From the NCBI RefSeq assembly GCF_017745215.1, contig NZ_JAGHZV010000013.1, positions 1-64,000 of the forward strand: DNA of 64,000 nt. Direction: 5' to 3'. Of this stretch, positions 50,440 to 58,781 are shown piece by piece. Positions within the stretch are counted from its first letter, which is position 1, and each line of letters starts with the position of its first letter. The position numbers and the translations under genes were made by a program. The stretch is from Sphingomonas sp. Lineage in GTDB: Bacteria; Pseudomonadota; Alphaproteobacteria; Sphingomonadales; Sphingomonadaceae. A model generated the notes under the pieces. That model saw only the letters and a list, made by a program, of their open reading frames with translations, was not told where the DNA came from and did not search any database.

Positions 50440-51492
50440 ATGGGGGACGGCTCCGCAGGGATGCCGAACCGGCAGGGCGATAGCCCGGGTGTGCCGGCAA
50501 GATCGCCAGCCGTTGCGTCGTCACGATCGCGCTGGGGCGAACCGCGCCACTATGCCGCCCTCGATCTCGGCACCAACAATTGCCGCCTGCTGATCGCCCG
50601 CCCGCAAGGCTCGGGCTTCGCCGTCGTCGACGCCTTCTCGCGGATCGTGCGGCTGGGCGAGGGCCTGGCCTCCACCGGCCGCCTCTCCGACGCCGCGATC
50701 GACCGCACGCTCGCCGCGCTGTCGATCTGCGCCGACAAGCTCAAGCGCCGCCGCGTCGCGCTCGCCCGCTCGGTCGCGACCGAGGCGTGCCGCCGCGCGA
50801 CCAACGGCCGCGAGTTCATCGAGCGCGCCTATCGCGAGACGGGGATCGCGCTCGACATCATCACCGCCGAGGAAGAGGCACGGCTCGCCGTGCTCGGCTG
50901 CCATGCGCTGCTCGAGCCCGGCGACGGCCCGGCGCTGGTCTTCGACATCGGCGGCGGCTCGACCGAGCTGGTGCTCGTCGATTCGACCGAGCCGGTGCCG
51001 CGCGTGCTCGACTGGCATTCGGCGCCCTGGGGCGTGGTCTCGCTCACCGAGGCGACCGGCCATGGCGGCGACGCCGCCGACCGCGCCGCGGTCTACGCCG
51101 CGATGCGCGCGCGCGTCGCCGAGGCGTTCGCGCCCTTCGCCGAACGGCTCGCCCCGCCGCAGGGCACGCCGCGGCTGCTCGGCACCAGCGGCACGGTGAC
51201 GACGCTCGCCAGCGTCCATCTGGGCCTCGAATGCTATGATCGTTCTGTGGTCGACGGCCTCATCGTCCCCACCGACTCGATGAAGCAGGTGTGCGACCGG
51301 ATCGCGCACCTGAGCATGGCCGAGCGCAGCAAGGTGCCGTGCATCGGCAACGAGCGCGCCGACCTGGTGGTGGCGGGCTGCGCGATCCTCGCGACGATCC
51401 TCGACCTCTGGCCCGCCGAGCGCCTGGGCGTCGCCGACCGCGGCATCCGCGAGGGCATCCTTCGCCGGCTGATGGCGGGGCATCTCGCATGA
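50440..51492 (+). CDS. ppx: Ppx/GppA-family exopolyphosphatase
   Basis: A 350-aa member of the ASKHA-fold Ppx/GppA family: YAALDLGTNNCRLLIA (phosphate loop 1), FDIGGGSTELVLVD (loop 2) and LLGTSGTVTTLA. It hydrolyses polyphosphate or the pppGpp 5'-phosphate. It lacks the C-terminal HD-type domain of E. coli Ppx (513 aa), as in other short forms. ATG at 50440 is preferred. It overlaps rlmE by 4 bp. Confidence 0.9.
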   Translation: MGDGSAGMPNRQGDSPGVPARSPAVASSRSRWGEPRHYAALDLGTNNCRLLIARPQGSGFAVVDAFSRIVRLGEGLASTGRLSDAAIDRTLAALSICADKLKRRRVALARSVATEACRRATNGREFIERAYRETGIALDIITAEEEARLAVLGCHALLEPGDGPALVFDIGGGSTELVLVDSTEPVPRVLDWHSAPWGVVSLTEATGHGGDAADRAAVYAAMRARVAEAFAPFAERLAPPQGTPRLLGTSGTVTTLASVHLGLECYDRSVVDGLIVPTDSMKQVCDRIAHLSMAERSKVPCIGNERADLVVAGCAILATILDLWPAERLGVADRGIREGILRRLMAGHLA

Positions 51493-52160
51493 GCCGGGGC
51501 GGCGGCCGCGGCCACACCCGCGTGCGCAACACCCGCGGGCGCAGCGCGCAATCGACCCGCTGGCTCGAGCGCCAGCTCAACGACCCCTATGTCAAGCGCG
51601 CCAAGGCCGAAGGCTATCGCAGCCGCGCCGCCTACAAGCTGATCGAGCTCGACGAGAAGTTCGGCTTCCTGAAGGGCTCGAAACGGGTGCTCGACCTCGG
51701 CATCGCGCCGGGCGGCTGGACGCAGGTGGTGCGGCGCACGCTGCCCAAGGCAGCGGTGGTGGGCATCGACCTGCTGCCGGTCGACCCGATCGACGGCGCG
51801 ACGATCTTCCAGATGGACTTCATGGACGATGCGGCGCCCCGCCTGCTGGTCGAGGCGCTGGGCGGCGCGCCCGACCTGATCGTCTCGGACATGGCAGCGA
51901 ACACCGTCGGCCACCCGCAGACCGATGCGCTCAGGACCATGGCGCTGGTCGAGACCGCGCTCGACTTCGCGCTGACTCATCTCGAGCCCGGCGGCACCTT
52001 CGTCGCCAAGGTCTTCGCCGGCGGCGCCGATTCGGCGCTCGTCGCGCAGCTGAAGAAGGGCTTCACGACGGTGAAGCATGCCAAGCCGCCCGCCAGTCGC
52101 AAGGGCTCGGTCGAATGGTATGTGGTGGCGCAGGGGTTCAAGGGCCCCGCCGAAGACTGA
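51489..52160 (+). CDS. rlmE: 23S rRNA 2'-O-methyltransferase RlmE (FtsJ)
   Basis: A 223-aa Rossmann methyltransferase with the KDKE tetrad: Lys in RAAYKLIELD, Asp in VSDMAAN, Lys in FVAKVF and Glu in SVEWYVV, plus SAM-binding VLDLGIAPGGWTQ. It methylates U2552 of 23S rRNA in the A loop. An Arg-rich N-terminus is typical of the alphaproteobacterial form. ppx-rlmE form an operon. Confidence 0.96.
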   Translation: MSRGGGRGHTRVRNTRGRSAQSTRWLERQLNDPYVKRAKAEGYRSRAAYKLIELDEKFGFLKGSKRVLDLGIAPGGWTQVVRRTLPKAAVVGIDLLPVDPIDGATIFQMDFMDDAAPRLLVEALGGAPDLIVSDMAANTVGHPQTDALRTMALVETALDFALTHLEPGGTFVAKVFAGGADSALVAQLKKGFTTVKHAKPPASRKGSVEWYVVAQGFKGPAED

Positions 52161-52236
52161 CAAAGTTTTGCGACAGCTCGGGTGCAAGGAAGCTGCCGAC
52201 CGCGCGCCGTTGCGCGCGGGAGGAGACTGGAATCTG

Positions 52237-52647
52237 ATGAAGAAGCTGATCTTGAGCGCCGCGCTCGCCGGTGCGGCGATCGCCGCGGGCACCGTGCCCG
52301 CCGCGGCGCAGGACATGAATGCGATCATGGCGGCGCTGTTCCCCGACCCCAATGGCGACGGCGTCACCACCAAGGACGAGATGGTCGGCGCTGCACAGGC
52401 GCGCTTCGCCCAGCTCGACGCCAACAAGGACGGCGTGCTCGACGCGACCGAGATGAGCGCCGGCCCCGGCGGCCGCATGCTGGCCCGCGCCGACACCGAC
52501 GGCGACGGCAAGGTCAGCGCCGCCGAGATGAAGGCGGGCGCGGAGATGCGCTTCGACCGGCTCGACGCCAACAAGGACGGCAAGATCGACGCCGCCGAGC
52601 GCGACGCGGCGATGGAGCGGATGAAGGCGATGCGCGGCGGCAATTGA
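52237..52647 (+). CDS. secreted EF-hand calcium-binding protein
   Basis: A 136-aa protein with signal peptide (MKKLILSAALAGAAIAAGTV...AAAQ) and four EF-hand loops: DPNGDGVTTKDE, DANKDGVLDATE, DTDGDGKVSAAE and DANKDGKIDAAE, each with canonical Asp/Glu positions. It probably binds Ca2+ in the periplasm; its target is unknown. Two hairpins follow it. Confidence 0.88.
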   Translation: MKKLILSAALAGAAIAAGTVPAAAQDMNAIMAALFPDPNGDGVTTKDEMVGAAQARFAQLDANKDGVLDATEMSAGPGGRMLARADTDGDGKVSAAEMKAGAEMRFDRLDANKDGKIDAAERDAAMERMKAMRGGN

Positions 52648-52667
52648 GCCCGGTCGGTCAAAGGTTC

Positions 52668-52696
52668 AAGCCCCTCCCCTGAAGGGGAGGGGCTTT
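52668..52696 (+). terminator. rho-independent terminator of the EF-hand gene
   Basis: Stem AAGCCCCTCCCC / GGGGAGGGGCTT with a TGAA loop, followed by TTT. Confidence 0.85.
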
Positions 52697-52739
52697 AGAG
52701 GGCCGAGCGTCCAAAGCCTGTTGCCCCCGGGCCGGAATG

Positions 52740-52768
52740 AAAAAGGCCGGGGGCGACCCGGCCTTTTT
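52740..52768. terminator. bidirectional terminator between EF-hand gene and rpoZ
   Basis: Stem AAAAAGGCCGGG / CCCGGCCTTTTT with a 5-nt loop and a T-run on both strands. It ends rpoZ on the minus strand and backs up the previous terminator on the plus strand. Confidence 0.9.
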
Positions 52769-52791
52769 CCTGTCAGCGATGCCCCGGCGGC

Positions 52792-53136
52792 TCAGCCGTC
52801 GTAGTCGCCGCCGAGGTTCTGGTTGCGCGGCGGCGCCGCGGCGGTGAGGCGCAGCGCCTCGGCCGAAGCCGCGAGGCTGCCGACTTCGTCGGGCGCTTCC
52901 TCGTCGTCGATCTGGACGCGCTGGAGCGAGCCGATCACCGAATCCTCGAGGTGCACCGGATGCACCGTCTCGTCGGCGATCTCGCGGAGCGCCACCACCG
53001 GATTCTTGTCGCGATCGCGATCGATCGTCAGTTCGGCGCCGCCCGAAATCTGCCGCGCGCGCTGTGCGGCGAACAGAACCAGGTCAAAGCGGTTGGGAAC
53101 CTTGTCGACGCAATCCTCGACCGTGACGCGCGCCAT
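52792..53136 (-). CDS. rpoZ: RNA polymerase omega subunit
   Basis: A 114-aa protein beginning [30 protein letters not shown], the omega signature, then [11 protein letters not shown]. Omega stabilises beta' and assists polymerase assembly; it also takes part in ppGpp binding. Length is normal for Alphaproteobacteria. A terminator lies downstream at 52740-52768. Confidence 0.97.
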   Translation of the reverse strand: MARVTVEDCVDKVPNRFDLVLFAAQRARQISGGAELTIDRDRDKNPVVALREIADETVHPVHLEDSVIGSLQRVQIDDEEAPDEVGSLAASAEALRLTAAAPPRNQNLGGDYDG

Positions 53137-53252
53137 CTACGCTTCCTCGAAACTAAAATTCTGGAGAGGGAGCGGACCTAGGGATCGACAGCTGCATTGT
53201 CAAGAAAATGCGACCCCTTGCCCTTTGCCCAACGCCCGCGCATCACGCCCCG

Positions 53253-54419
53253 ATGCCCGCCTCCGCCCAGCCGAGCTTCACCATCGACGGCAGCCGCCTC
53301 ACGCTGCTGACCGAGGGGCCCGAGCGGCTGGCGGCGCTGCTCGCGCTGATCGACGGCGCCGAGCGGTCGCTGCGCGTGCTCTATTACATCTATGTCGACG
53401 ATGCAGTCGGCAATGCGATCCGCGACGGGCTGATCCGCGCGGCGGGGCGCGGCGTCGCGGTCTATCTGATCGTCGACGGGCTGGGCAGCGAGGCGGCGCA
53501 GAGCCATGCCTTCTTCGAGCCGCTGCGCGCCGCCGGCGTCGACGTCTGCCGCTTCGTGCCGCGCTGGGGCCGGCGATACCTGCTGCGCAACCACCAGAAG
53601 CTCGCGCTCGCCGACGAGGTCCGCGCGATCATCGGCGGCTTCAACATCCAGGACAGCTATTTCGGCACCGTCAAGGAAGGCGCGTGGCGCGACCTCGGGC
53701 TGCTCGTCGAAGGCTCGGCCGCCGAACGGCTGACCGGCTATTTCGACGGGCTCGCGCGCTGGGCGCGGCGGCGCCGCCCGCCGATCCGCGCGCTCACCAA
53801 GACGCTGAGGAACTGGAGCGAGCCCGAAGGCGCCACGCGCTGGCTGTTCGGCGGCCCGACGCGGCGGCTCTCGCCCTGGGCACGCACGGTCAAGCACGAC
53901 ATGGAGCGCGCGCGCCGCATCGACATCATCTCCTCCTATTTCGCGCCCAACCCGGCGATGCTCCGCCGGCTCGACAAGGCGGGCAAGCGCGGCGCGGTGA
54001 GGATCGTACTGCCGTCGAAGGTGGACCACACCGCCTCGCTCTGGGCGGCGCGCTTCACTTATGCCGGGCTGCTGAGGAAGCGGGTGAAGATCTTCGAGTA
54101 CCAGCCGACCAAGCTGCACACCAAGCTCTACGTCATCGACGACGTCGTCCACATCGGCTCGGCCAATTTCGACATCCGTTCGATGTTCCTCAACCTCGAG
54201 CTGATGCTGCGCGTCGCCGATCCGGGCTTCGCCGCGCATGTCCGCGGCTATGTCGACGGCGAGATTGAAGATTCCGAGCCGGTCACCGCTACGCTATACA
54301 AGGCGCGGACCGGACCCTGGACGCGCTTCAAGCAGATGATCGCCTATTTCGTGATGGCCGTGCTCGATTATAACGTCACCCGGCGGCTCAACTTCGGGCC
54401 CGAGGGGAAGCGCAAGTGA
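53253..54419 (+). CDS. cardiolipin synthase-like phospholipase D protein
   Basis: A 388-aa PLD-superfamily protein with two HKD-type sites: NHQKLALAD with GGFNI, and LHTKLYVIDDVVHIGSANFD. The order and length suit cardiolipin synthase or a related transphosphatidylase acting at the membrane, but the N-terminal membrane helices of ClsA are absent, as in ClsB. ATG at 53253 is chosen over 53208; neither has a clear ribosome site. The stop overlaps the next gene's GTG start by 4 bp. Confidence 0.86.
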   Translation: MPASAQPSFTIDGSRLTLLTEGPERLAALLALIDGAERSLRVLYYIYVDDAVGNAIRDGLIRAAGRGVAVYLIVDGLGSEAAQSHAFFEPLRAAGVDVCRFVPRWGRRYLLRNHQKLALADEVRAIIGGFNIQDSYFGTVKEGAWRDLGLLVEGSAAERLTGYFDGLARWARRRRPPIRALTKTLRNWSEPEGATRWLFGGPTRRLSPWARTVKHDMERARRIDIISSYFAPNPAMLRRLDKAGKRGAVRIVLPSKVDHTASLWAARFTYAGLLRKRVKIFEYQPTKLHTKLYVIDDVVHIGSANFDIRSMFLNLELMLRVADPGFAAHVRGYVDGEIEDSEPVTATLYKARTGPWTRFKQMIAYFVMAVLDYNVTRRLNFGPEGKRK

Positions 54420-54898
54420 GCACGCGCCCCCGCCGCAGCTGGAAGTCCCGGCGCGAACGCCTCGCCCAGGTGAGCTGGGGCGAGCGCGCGATGCTCGTCG
54501 AGGCGACCGCGGCGCTGCTGGTGGCGCGCGCGCGGCTGGTGTTCCAGCCCTTCCGCGCGATCGCCAGGCGCTTCGGCGAGCTGGTGCCGCCCAGCGATCC
54601 GCGCGTCGCGGCGCACCGCGCGCCGGCGGGTCCCGACGCTCAGGCGTATGCCGAGCGGGTGAGCTGGGCGGTCACGCGCGCGGCGCTCCACGTTCCCTTT
54701 CGCGCGGTCTGCCTGCCGCAGGCGATCGCCGCGCATGCGATGCTCCGCCGCCGCGGGGTAGCGAGTGCGGTCCACTTCGGCGCGATGAAGGGCGCCTCGA
54801 GCGGGATCGACGCGCATGCCTGGCTCGATGCCGCGGGAGTCGAAGTCACCGGCTATCCGGTCAAGGAAGGCATGGCCGAGATCGGCTGCTTCGTCTGA
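54416..54898 (+). CDS. orphan lasso-peptide B2-like transglutaminase-fold protein
   Basis: A 160-aa protein resembling the B2 leader peptidase of lasso-peptide pathways (Transglut_core3): helical N-terminus with WGERAMLVEATAALLVARA, catalytic Cys99 in VCLPQAIAAHAMLRRRG, and His134/Asp138 in DAHAWLD. In lasso clusters this protease cuts the precursor delivered by a B1 protein before a C-type cyclase acts. No B1, C or precursor gene is visible nearby. GTG at 54416 overlaps the phospholipase stop, implying joint expression. Its real substrate is unknown. Confidence 0.78.
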   Translation: MSTRPRRSWKSRRERLAQVSWGERAMLVEATAALLVARARLVFQPFRAIARRFGELVPPSDPRVAAHRAPAGPDAQAYAERVSWAVTRAALHVPFRAVCLPQAIAAHAMLRRRGVASAVHFGAMKGASSGIDAHAWLDAAGVEVTGYPVKEGMAEIGCFV

Positions 54899-55022
54899 GG
54901 CTTACCCGATTGGCGTGACGCAGACCTCCCCCTTCGGGCACGGCGGACCGGCCCGACGGGCGTTGTGATCGCGCGCGTCGCGACCGTAGATTCGTCTCAC
55001 GTCCCACGACGAGGGCAGAGGC

Positions 55023-55961
55023 ATGCGCGAACACGGCGCCTATGGGAGAAGGCTGGGCTCGAGCTTCCGCATCGACGATGCGCCCGCTATCGTCACGCGC
55101 CTGCTGCGCGGCACCGAGATCGCGGTCACCGAGATTCGCTCGGACCATCCCGACCATGGCGTCACCGATCCGCTGCCGGTCGAGGATGCCTATCTCGTCG
55201 GCGTCCAGCTCCGCGATTTCGGCGACCAGCATTATTGGGAAAATGGCCGCAAATATGGCGTCCACCACCTCCGCGCGCGCGAGATGCTGCTCTATGACCT
55301 CAAGCGCAGCCCTGCGGTGCTGATCGACAAGCCTTTCCATTCGATCCAATTCTACCTCCCCCGTGCCGCGCTCGATGCGATCGCCGACGAAAGCAACGCG
55401 CGGCGGATCGGCGAGCTCGCCTATGAACCCGGCAAGGGATGGATCGACGAGACGGTGTTCAACCTCGGCAGCTCGCTCCGTGCCGCGCTCGAGGCGCCCG
55501 AACGGGCGAACCGGGTCTTCGTCGACCATGTCACGCTCGCGCTCGCCGCGCATGTCGCCCAGGCCTACGGCGGGCTGTGTCCCGTCGCGCGGCCGCCCAA
55601 GGGCGGGCTCGCGCCGTGGCAGGAGCGCCGCGCCAAGGAGCGGATCGACGCCAACCTCGACGGCCAGGTCTCGCTGCGCGAGCTCGCGGCGGACTGCGGC
55701 CTGTCGCTCAGCCATTTCTCGCGCGCGTTCCGCGAGACGACCGGGGTCGCGCCGCACAAATGGCTGCTCCGCCGCCGCGTCGACGCCGCCAAGACGATGA
55801 TGGAGGACCGCCGCCTGTCGCTGGCGGAGATCGCGACGGCCTGCGGCTTCGCCGACCAGAGCCATTTCACGCGCGTCTTCTCGCAGGCGATGGGGGTGAG
55901 CCCCGGCATCTGGCGCCGCGACATGGCACCGGGACGGCCGATCGTCGGGATCTGGCAGTGA
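55023..55961 (+). CDS. AraC-family transcriptional regulator
   Basis: A 312-aa protein with an N-terminal ligand or dimer domain and a C-terminal AraC double helix-turn-helix: VSLRELAADCGLSLSHFSRAF, VAPHKWLLRRRV, LSLAEIATACGFADQSHFTRVF. The target is unknown; the SDR gene 42 bp downstream on the same strand is a candidate. The ATG at 55023 has GAGGGCAGAGGC upstream. Confidence 0.9.
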   Translation: MREHGAYGRRLGSSFRIDDAPAIVTRLLRGTEIAVTEIRSDHPDHGVTDPLPVEDAYLVGVQLRDFGDQHYWENGRKYGVHHLRAREMLLYDLKRSPAVLIDKPFHSIQFYLPRAALDAIADESNARRIGELAYEPGKGWIDETVFNLGSSLRAALEAPERANRVFVDHVTLALAAHVAQAYGGLCPVARPPKGGLAPWQERRAKERIDANLDGQVSLRELAADCGLSLSHFSRAFRETTGVAPHKWLLRRRVDAAKTMMEDRRLSLAEIATACGFADQSHFTRVFSQAMGVSPGIWRRDMAPGRPIVGIWQ

Positions 55962-56003
55962 AGCTCTCGCGGATCCTTTGCGAAACGCGTAGATGATCCG
56001 GCG

Positions 56004-56783
56004 ATGAGCAAGGGCACTGCATTGGTCACCGGCGCATCGGCCGGGCTCGGCACCGGCTTTGCGCGCGCGCTCGCGGCAGGGGGCCACGACCTCATCCTCA
56101 CCGCGCGCCGGCTTGACCGGCTCGACGCGCTTGCGGCCGAGCTGCGCGAGAAGCACGACATCCGGGTCGAGACGATCGCCGGCGACCTCGCCGATCCGGC
56201 TGCGCCCGCCGCGCTGGTCGCCGAAGTCGCGACGCGTGGCCTGGCGGTGAACACATTGATCAACAACGCCGGCTTCGGCCTGTCGGGCGCCTTCGCGACG
56301 CAGGATCGGGCGCAGCTGCTCGCGATGGTCCAGGTCAATTGCCAGGCGCTGGTCGAATTGAGCCACGCCTTGCTTCCCGGCATGCTCCAGATGCGCTCGG
56401 GCTCGATCCTCAACGTCGCGTCGACCGCCGCCTTCCAGGCCGGCCCGGGGATGGCGATCTATTATGCCAGCAAGGCCTTCGTGCTCAGCTTCTCCGAAGC
56501 GCTGCACGAGGAAGTGCGCAGCCAGGGCGTGCACGTCACCGCGCTCTGTCCGGGCCCGACCGCGACCGAGTTCTTCGACGCCGCCGGGACCAGCGAGAGC
56601 TTCGCGCTCCGCCGGCTTGCGGGCGATGCGGACAAGGTGGTGCAGGCCGGCCTCGCCGCGCTCGCCGCCAATCGCGCGGTGAAGATCCCCGGCGCGGCCA
56701 ATGCTTTCGGGGCCTTCTCCACCCGGCTCACCCCACGCTGGCTGCTCCGCCGCGTGGTGGCGGGGATCCAGAGCGGGCGCTAG
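56004..56783 (+). CDS. short-chain dehydrogenase/reductase
   Basis: A 259-aa classical SDR: cofactor motif TGASAGLG near residues 9-16, NNAGFG, catalytic YYASK with the upstream Ser (NVASTAAF). The Arg-rich TARRLDRL after strand 2 suggests NADP(H). The substrate is unknown. Its TAG stop overlaps the stop of the convergent SRPBCC gene by 4 bp. Confidence 0.92.
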   Translation: MSKGTALVTGASAGLGTGFARALAAGGHDLILTARRLDRLDALAAELREKHDIRVETIAGDLADPAAPAALVAEVATRGLAVNTLINNAGFGLSGAFATQDRAQLLAMVQVNCQALVELSHALLPGMLQMRSGSILNVASTAAFQAGPGMAIYYASKAFVLSFSEALHEEVRSQGVHVTALCPGPTATEFFDAAGTSESFALRRLAGDADKVVQAGLAALAANRAVKIPGAANAFGAFSTRLTPRWLLRRVVAGIQSGR

Positions 56784-57316
56784 ACGCCCAGCGCTTCCTT
56801 CACGGCCACTTCGGAGCGCGCATGGAGCGCCCAGAAGTCGCGCACGGGCTCGCCGCCGAACAGCGACTGGAGCACCGCCAGATGCGAATGCCAGCCACCG
56901 CCGAAATTGGCGAACATCTCGGGCTTGGCGATGCCGCTGTGCGTGAGCACCAGCCGGGTGCGTTCGCCTTCCGCAGAAAGCTCGAACAGCGCCTCGCCCG
57001 AGCCTTCGAAGGTGAAGGCCAGCACGTGCGGCGGCTCCCAGCGCGTGATCGTCTCCCGGCCGGTTGCGCCCTTGTACGGCGCATAGGCCTCGGGATAGGG
57101 CACCTCGTCGGTCGAAAGATCGTCATGGTCGAACACCAGCGTGATCGTGCCGCCGACGCGCGGCTCGGCCTCGCCCGCGGCGAACCACTTGCCGCGCAGC
57201 TCGGCGTCGGCGAGATAGCGCCACACCGTCTCGACCGGCGCGTCGATCATGCGTTCGAAGCGGATCGCATCCTCGCCTACGCGTTCGATCGCGAGCTTCG
57301 TCCTGTCGTCGGTCAT
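56780..57316 (-). CDS. SRPBCC (AHSA1-like) protein
   Basis: A 178-aa START/SRPBCC-fold protein: FERMIDAPVETVWRYLADAELRGKWF at the N-terminus, ending FGGGWHSHLAVLQSLFGG. Such proteins bind hydrophobic ligands. It is the last gene of the ArsR-VOC-SRPBCC-SRPBCC operon, separated from the preceding gene by one base. The ligand is unknown. Confidence 0.85.
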   Translation of the reverse strand: MTDDRTKLAIERVGEDAIRFERMIDAPVETVWRYLADAELRGKWFAAGEAEPRVGGTITLVFDHDDLSTDEVPYPEAYAPYKGATGRETITRWEPPHVLAFTFEGSGEALFELSAEGERTRLVLTHSGIAKPEMFANFGGGWHSHLAVLQSLFGGEPVRDFWALHARSEVAVKEALGV

Positions 57317-57317
57317 G

Positions 57318-57755
57318 TCACGGCTCCACGGTGCGGGCGAGGTTGCCGAGGATCATCGTCCAGCCATGGCGAGTCTGCTCGGCATAGTCCGCCCATTTGG
57401 GGTCCATCTCGTGCGTGAGCGTCAGCGTGCAGCCGCTCGCGCTGGGCACGATCTCGATCGTCACGCGCGTCCATTCGCCTTCGGGCGCGGGATCGGCGGC
57501 GAAGAGGAACACCAGCCGGTGCGGCCGCTCGATCGCCTCGAAGCGCAGCCGATGCCGCGCATCGCCGCTCGCGCGCCGCTCGACGATCAGCGCCGATCCG
57601 CCGACGCTTGCGTCGATCTCGCAGCTCAGCATCTCGCCACCCGGCGTCGCGAACAGGAAGCGCGAAGCGTCCGCCGGATCGAGCCAGGCGTCGAACACGC
57701 GCTCGGGCGGCGCGGCGAGCTCGCGGGTGACGGTCAGGATCACCGGCGCGCTCAT
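57318..57755 (-). CDS. SRPBCC (AHSA1-like) protein
   Basis: A 145-aa SRPBCC-fold protein: VTRELAAPPERVFDAWLDPADASRFLF and the C-terminal HGWTMILGNLARTV helix. Its ATG at 57755 overlaps the VOC gene stop by 4 bp. It is the third gene of an operon commonly seen with ArsR regulators and VOC proteins. Confidence 0.87.
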   Translation of the reverse strand: MSAPVILTVTRELAAPPERVFDAWLDPADASRFLFATPGGEMLSCEIDASVGGSALIVERRASGDARHRLRFEAIERPHRLVFLFAADPAPEGEWTRVTIEIVPSASGCTLTLTHEMDPKWADYAEQTRHGWTMILGNLARTVEP

Positions 57756-58147
57756 GCCAGGTTGATCTGCCACGAGACGCCGAACCGGTCGCTCACCCAA
57801 CCGAACTTCCTGCTCCAGCCATAATTGTCGAGCGGCATCAGCACCTGGCCTTCGTCGCCAAGCACCGCGAACAGCCGGTCCGCCTCGGCTTCGTCGGCGC
57901 AATCGAGGAAGAAGGAGAAGGACGGGGTGAAATCGAAGCCATGGGTGACGAAGCTGTCGTGCACCATCACCTTCTGCCCCGCGATCACCGCATGGCCGCG
58001 CAGCACGGTCCCCTCCGGACCCGGCCCCTCGGGGCCAAACTTCTGCAGCGTCTCGATGCGGCTGTTCGGGATGGTCGCGGCGTAGAAGCTCAGCGCTGCC
58101 TCCGCCTTGCCGTGCTGGAACATCAGGAAGGGAGTCGCCTCGGTCAT
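57752..58147 (-). CDS. VOC-family protein (PhnB/glyoxalase-like)
   Basis: A 131-aa PhnB-type VOC protein: PFLMFQHGKAEAALSFYAATIPNSRI, FTPSFSFFLDCADEAEADRLF and WQINLA at the end. These small proteins resemble glyoxalase or bleomycin-resistance folds; the catalytic role is unknown. Translationally coupled to the ArsR gene by a 4-bp overlap. Confidence 0.88.
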   Translation of the reverse strand: MTEATPFLMFQHGKAEAALSFYAATIPNSRIETLQKFGPEGPGPEGTVLRGHAVIAGQKVMVHDSFVTHGFDFTPSFSFFLDCADEAEADRLFAVLGDEGQVLMPLDNYGWSRKFGWVSDRFGVSWQINLA

Positions 58148-58476
58148 GCCTCACCTCGTTTCTCGGCTTCGATCAGCGCCTCGAGCCGATCGAGCCGCAC
58201 GGTCCAGAACGTCTCCCATTGCCGCAGCCACGCGTCGGCCTCGGCGAGCCGCTGCGGCTTGAGCCGGCAGAGCTGGTTGCGCCCGACCTTGCGCCGCGCG
58301 ACCAGCCCGGCGCCTTCGAGCACCTTCACATGCTTGGAGGCACCGGCGAAGCTCATCCGATAGGGTTCGGCGAGCTCGCCGATCGACGTCTCGCCGCGGG
58401 CGAGACGCGCGAGCATCCCCCGTCGCGTCGGGTCGGCGAGCGCGTGGAAGGTCGCGTCGAGTCTTTCTTCAACCAT
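58144..58476 (-). CDS. ArsR-family repressor
   Basis: A 110-aa winged-helix protein: LDATFHALADPTRRGMLARLARGETSIGELA and MSFAGASKHVKVLEGAGLVARRKVGR, the ArsR DNA-binding signature. The usual metal-binding Cys pattern is absent, so it probably senses something else. ATG at 58476 lies one base after the start predicted for its promoter, so the message may be leaderless; ATGs at 58500 and 58512 would lie upstream of that. It probably represses its own operon at the two operators. Confidence 0.87.
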   Translation of the reverse strand: MVEERLDATFHALADPTRRGMLARLARGETSIGELAEPYRMSFAGASKHVKVLEGAGLVARRKVGRNQLCRLKPQRLAEADAWLRQWETFWTVRLDRLEALIEAEKRGEA

Positions 58477-58485
58477 AGGGTTGAA
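58468..58485. promoter_or_regulatory. ArsR operator site 1
   Basis: TTCAACCATAGGGTTGAA is a 7-bp inverted repeat around 4 bp. It overlaps the start codon and touches the -10 hexamer. Site 2 shares the core TCAACC-N4-GGTTkA. Confidence 0.65.
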
Positions 58486-58512
58486 TATGGTGCCCGCCAT
58501 TCGAATAGTCAA
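58484..58512 (-). promoter_or_regulatory. sigma70 promoter of the ArsR operon
   Basis: Minus strand: TTGACT (58512-58507), 17-nt spacer, CATATT (58489-58484). The -35 overlaps operator 2 and the -10 overlaps operator 1. The predicted start is near 58477. Confidence 0.6.
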
Positions 58513-58524
58513 CCGATCGGTTTA
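58509..58524. promoter_or_regulatory. ArsR operator site 2
   Basis: TCAACCGATCGGTTTA, centred on the perfect palindrome AACCGATCGGTT, overlaps the -35 hexamer. It is 40 bp from site 1 centre to centre. Confidence 0.6.
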
Positions 58525-58781
58525 CTGTTTTCGGTCCGCGACGACTTCGGCGACATGGAGCGCACCCGCCCGGGATCGGCGATCCGAAACCGGAACGTCG
58601 GTGCGAGATATTGGAGCAACCCGGGCAGCCATGCCGTGCCCATCACGCGCGTGGCGGGCGCGGGCAGGCAAGCTTCGCCGCTGCGGCATGAAGCCGATCC
58701 GAAACGGGGTGGACTACACGATCTCGATTGCCTGGACGCCGAGAGCCGCTAGTGGGTTGGGAAGAGGGGGAGAATCACGAC
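58525..58781. other. intergenic stretch without recognisable gene
   Basis: With the ArsR promoter this makes a gap of about 305 bp before the next gene. Short open frames exist but none has a ribosome site or recognisable protein. GGGGAG near 58768 may serve the gene at 58782. Confidence 0.5.

Noticed and set aside
52668..52696. CCCCTCCCC palindrome considered as a mobile repeat
   Set aside because: It has terminator features (compact loop, T-run) and a single copy here, so a terminator is the simpler reading.
54416..55022. Full lasso-peptide cluster around the B2-like gene
   Set aside because: No B1 (RRE), asparagine-synthetase-like cyclase or precursor with a conserved leader Thr was found on either side.
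58554..58752. Short open frames between the ArsR gene and the hypothetical membrane protein
   Set aside because: No ribosome site, no recognisable protein, and Arg-rich composition; treated as noncoding.
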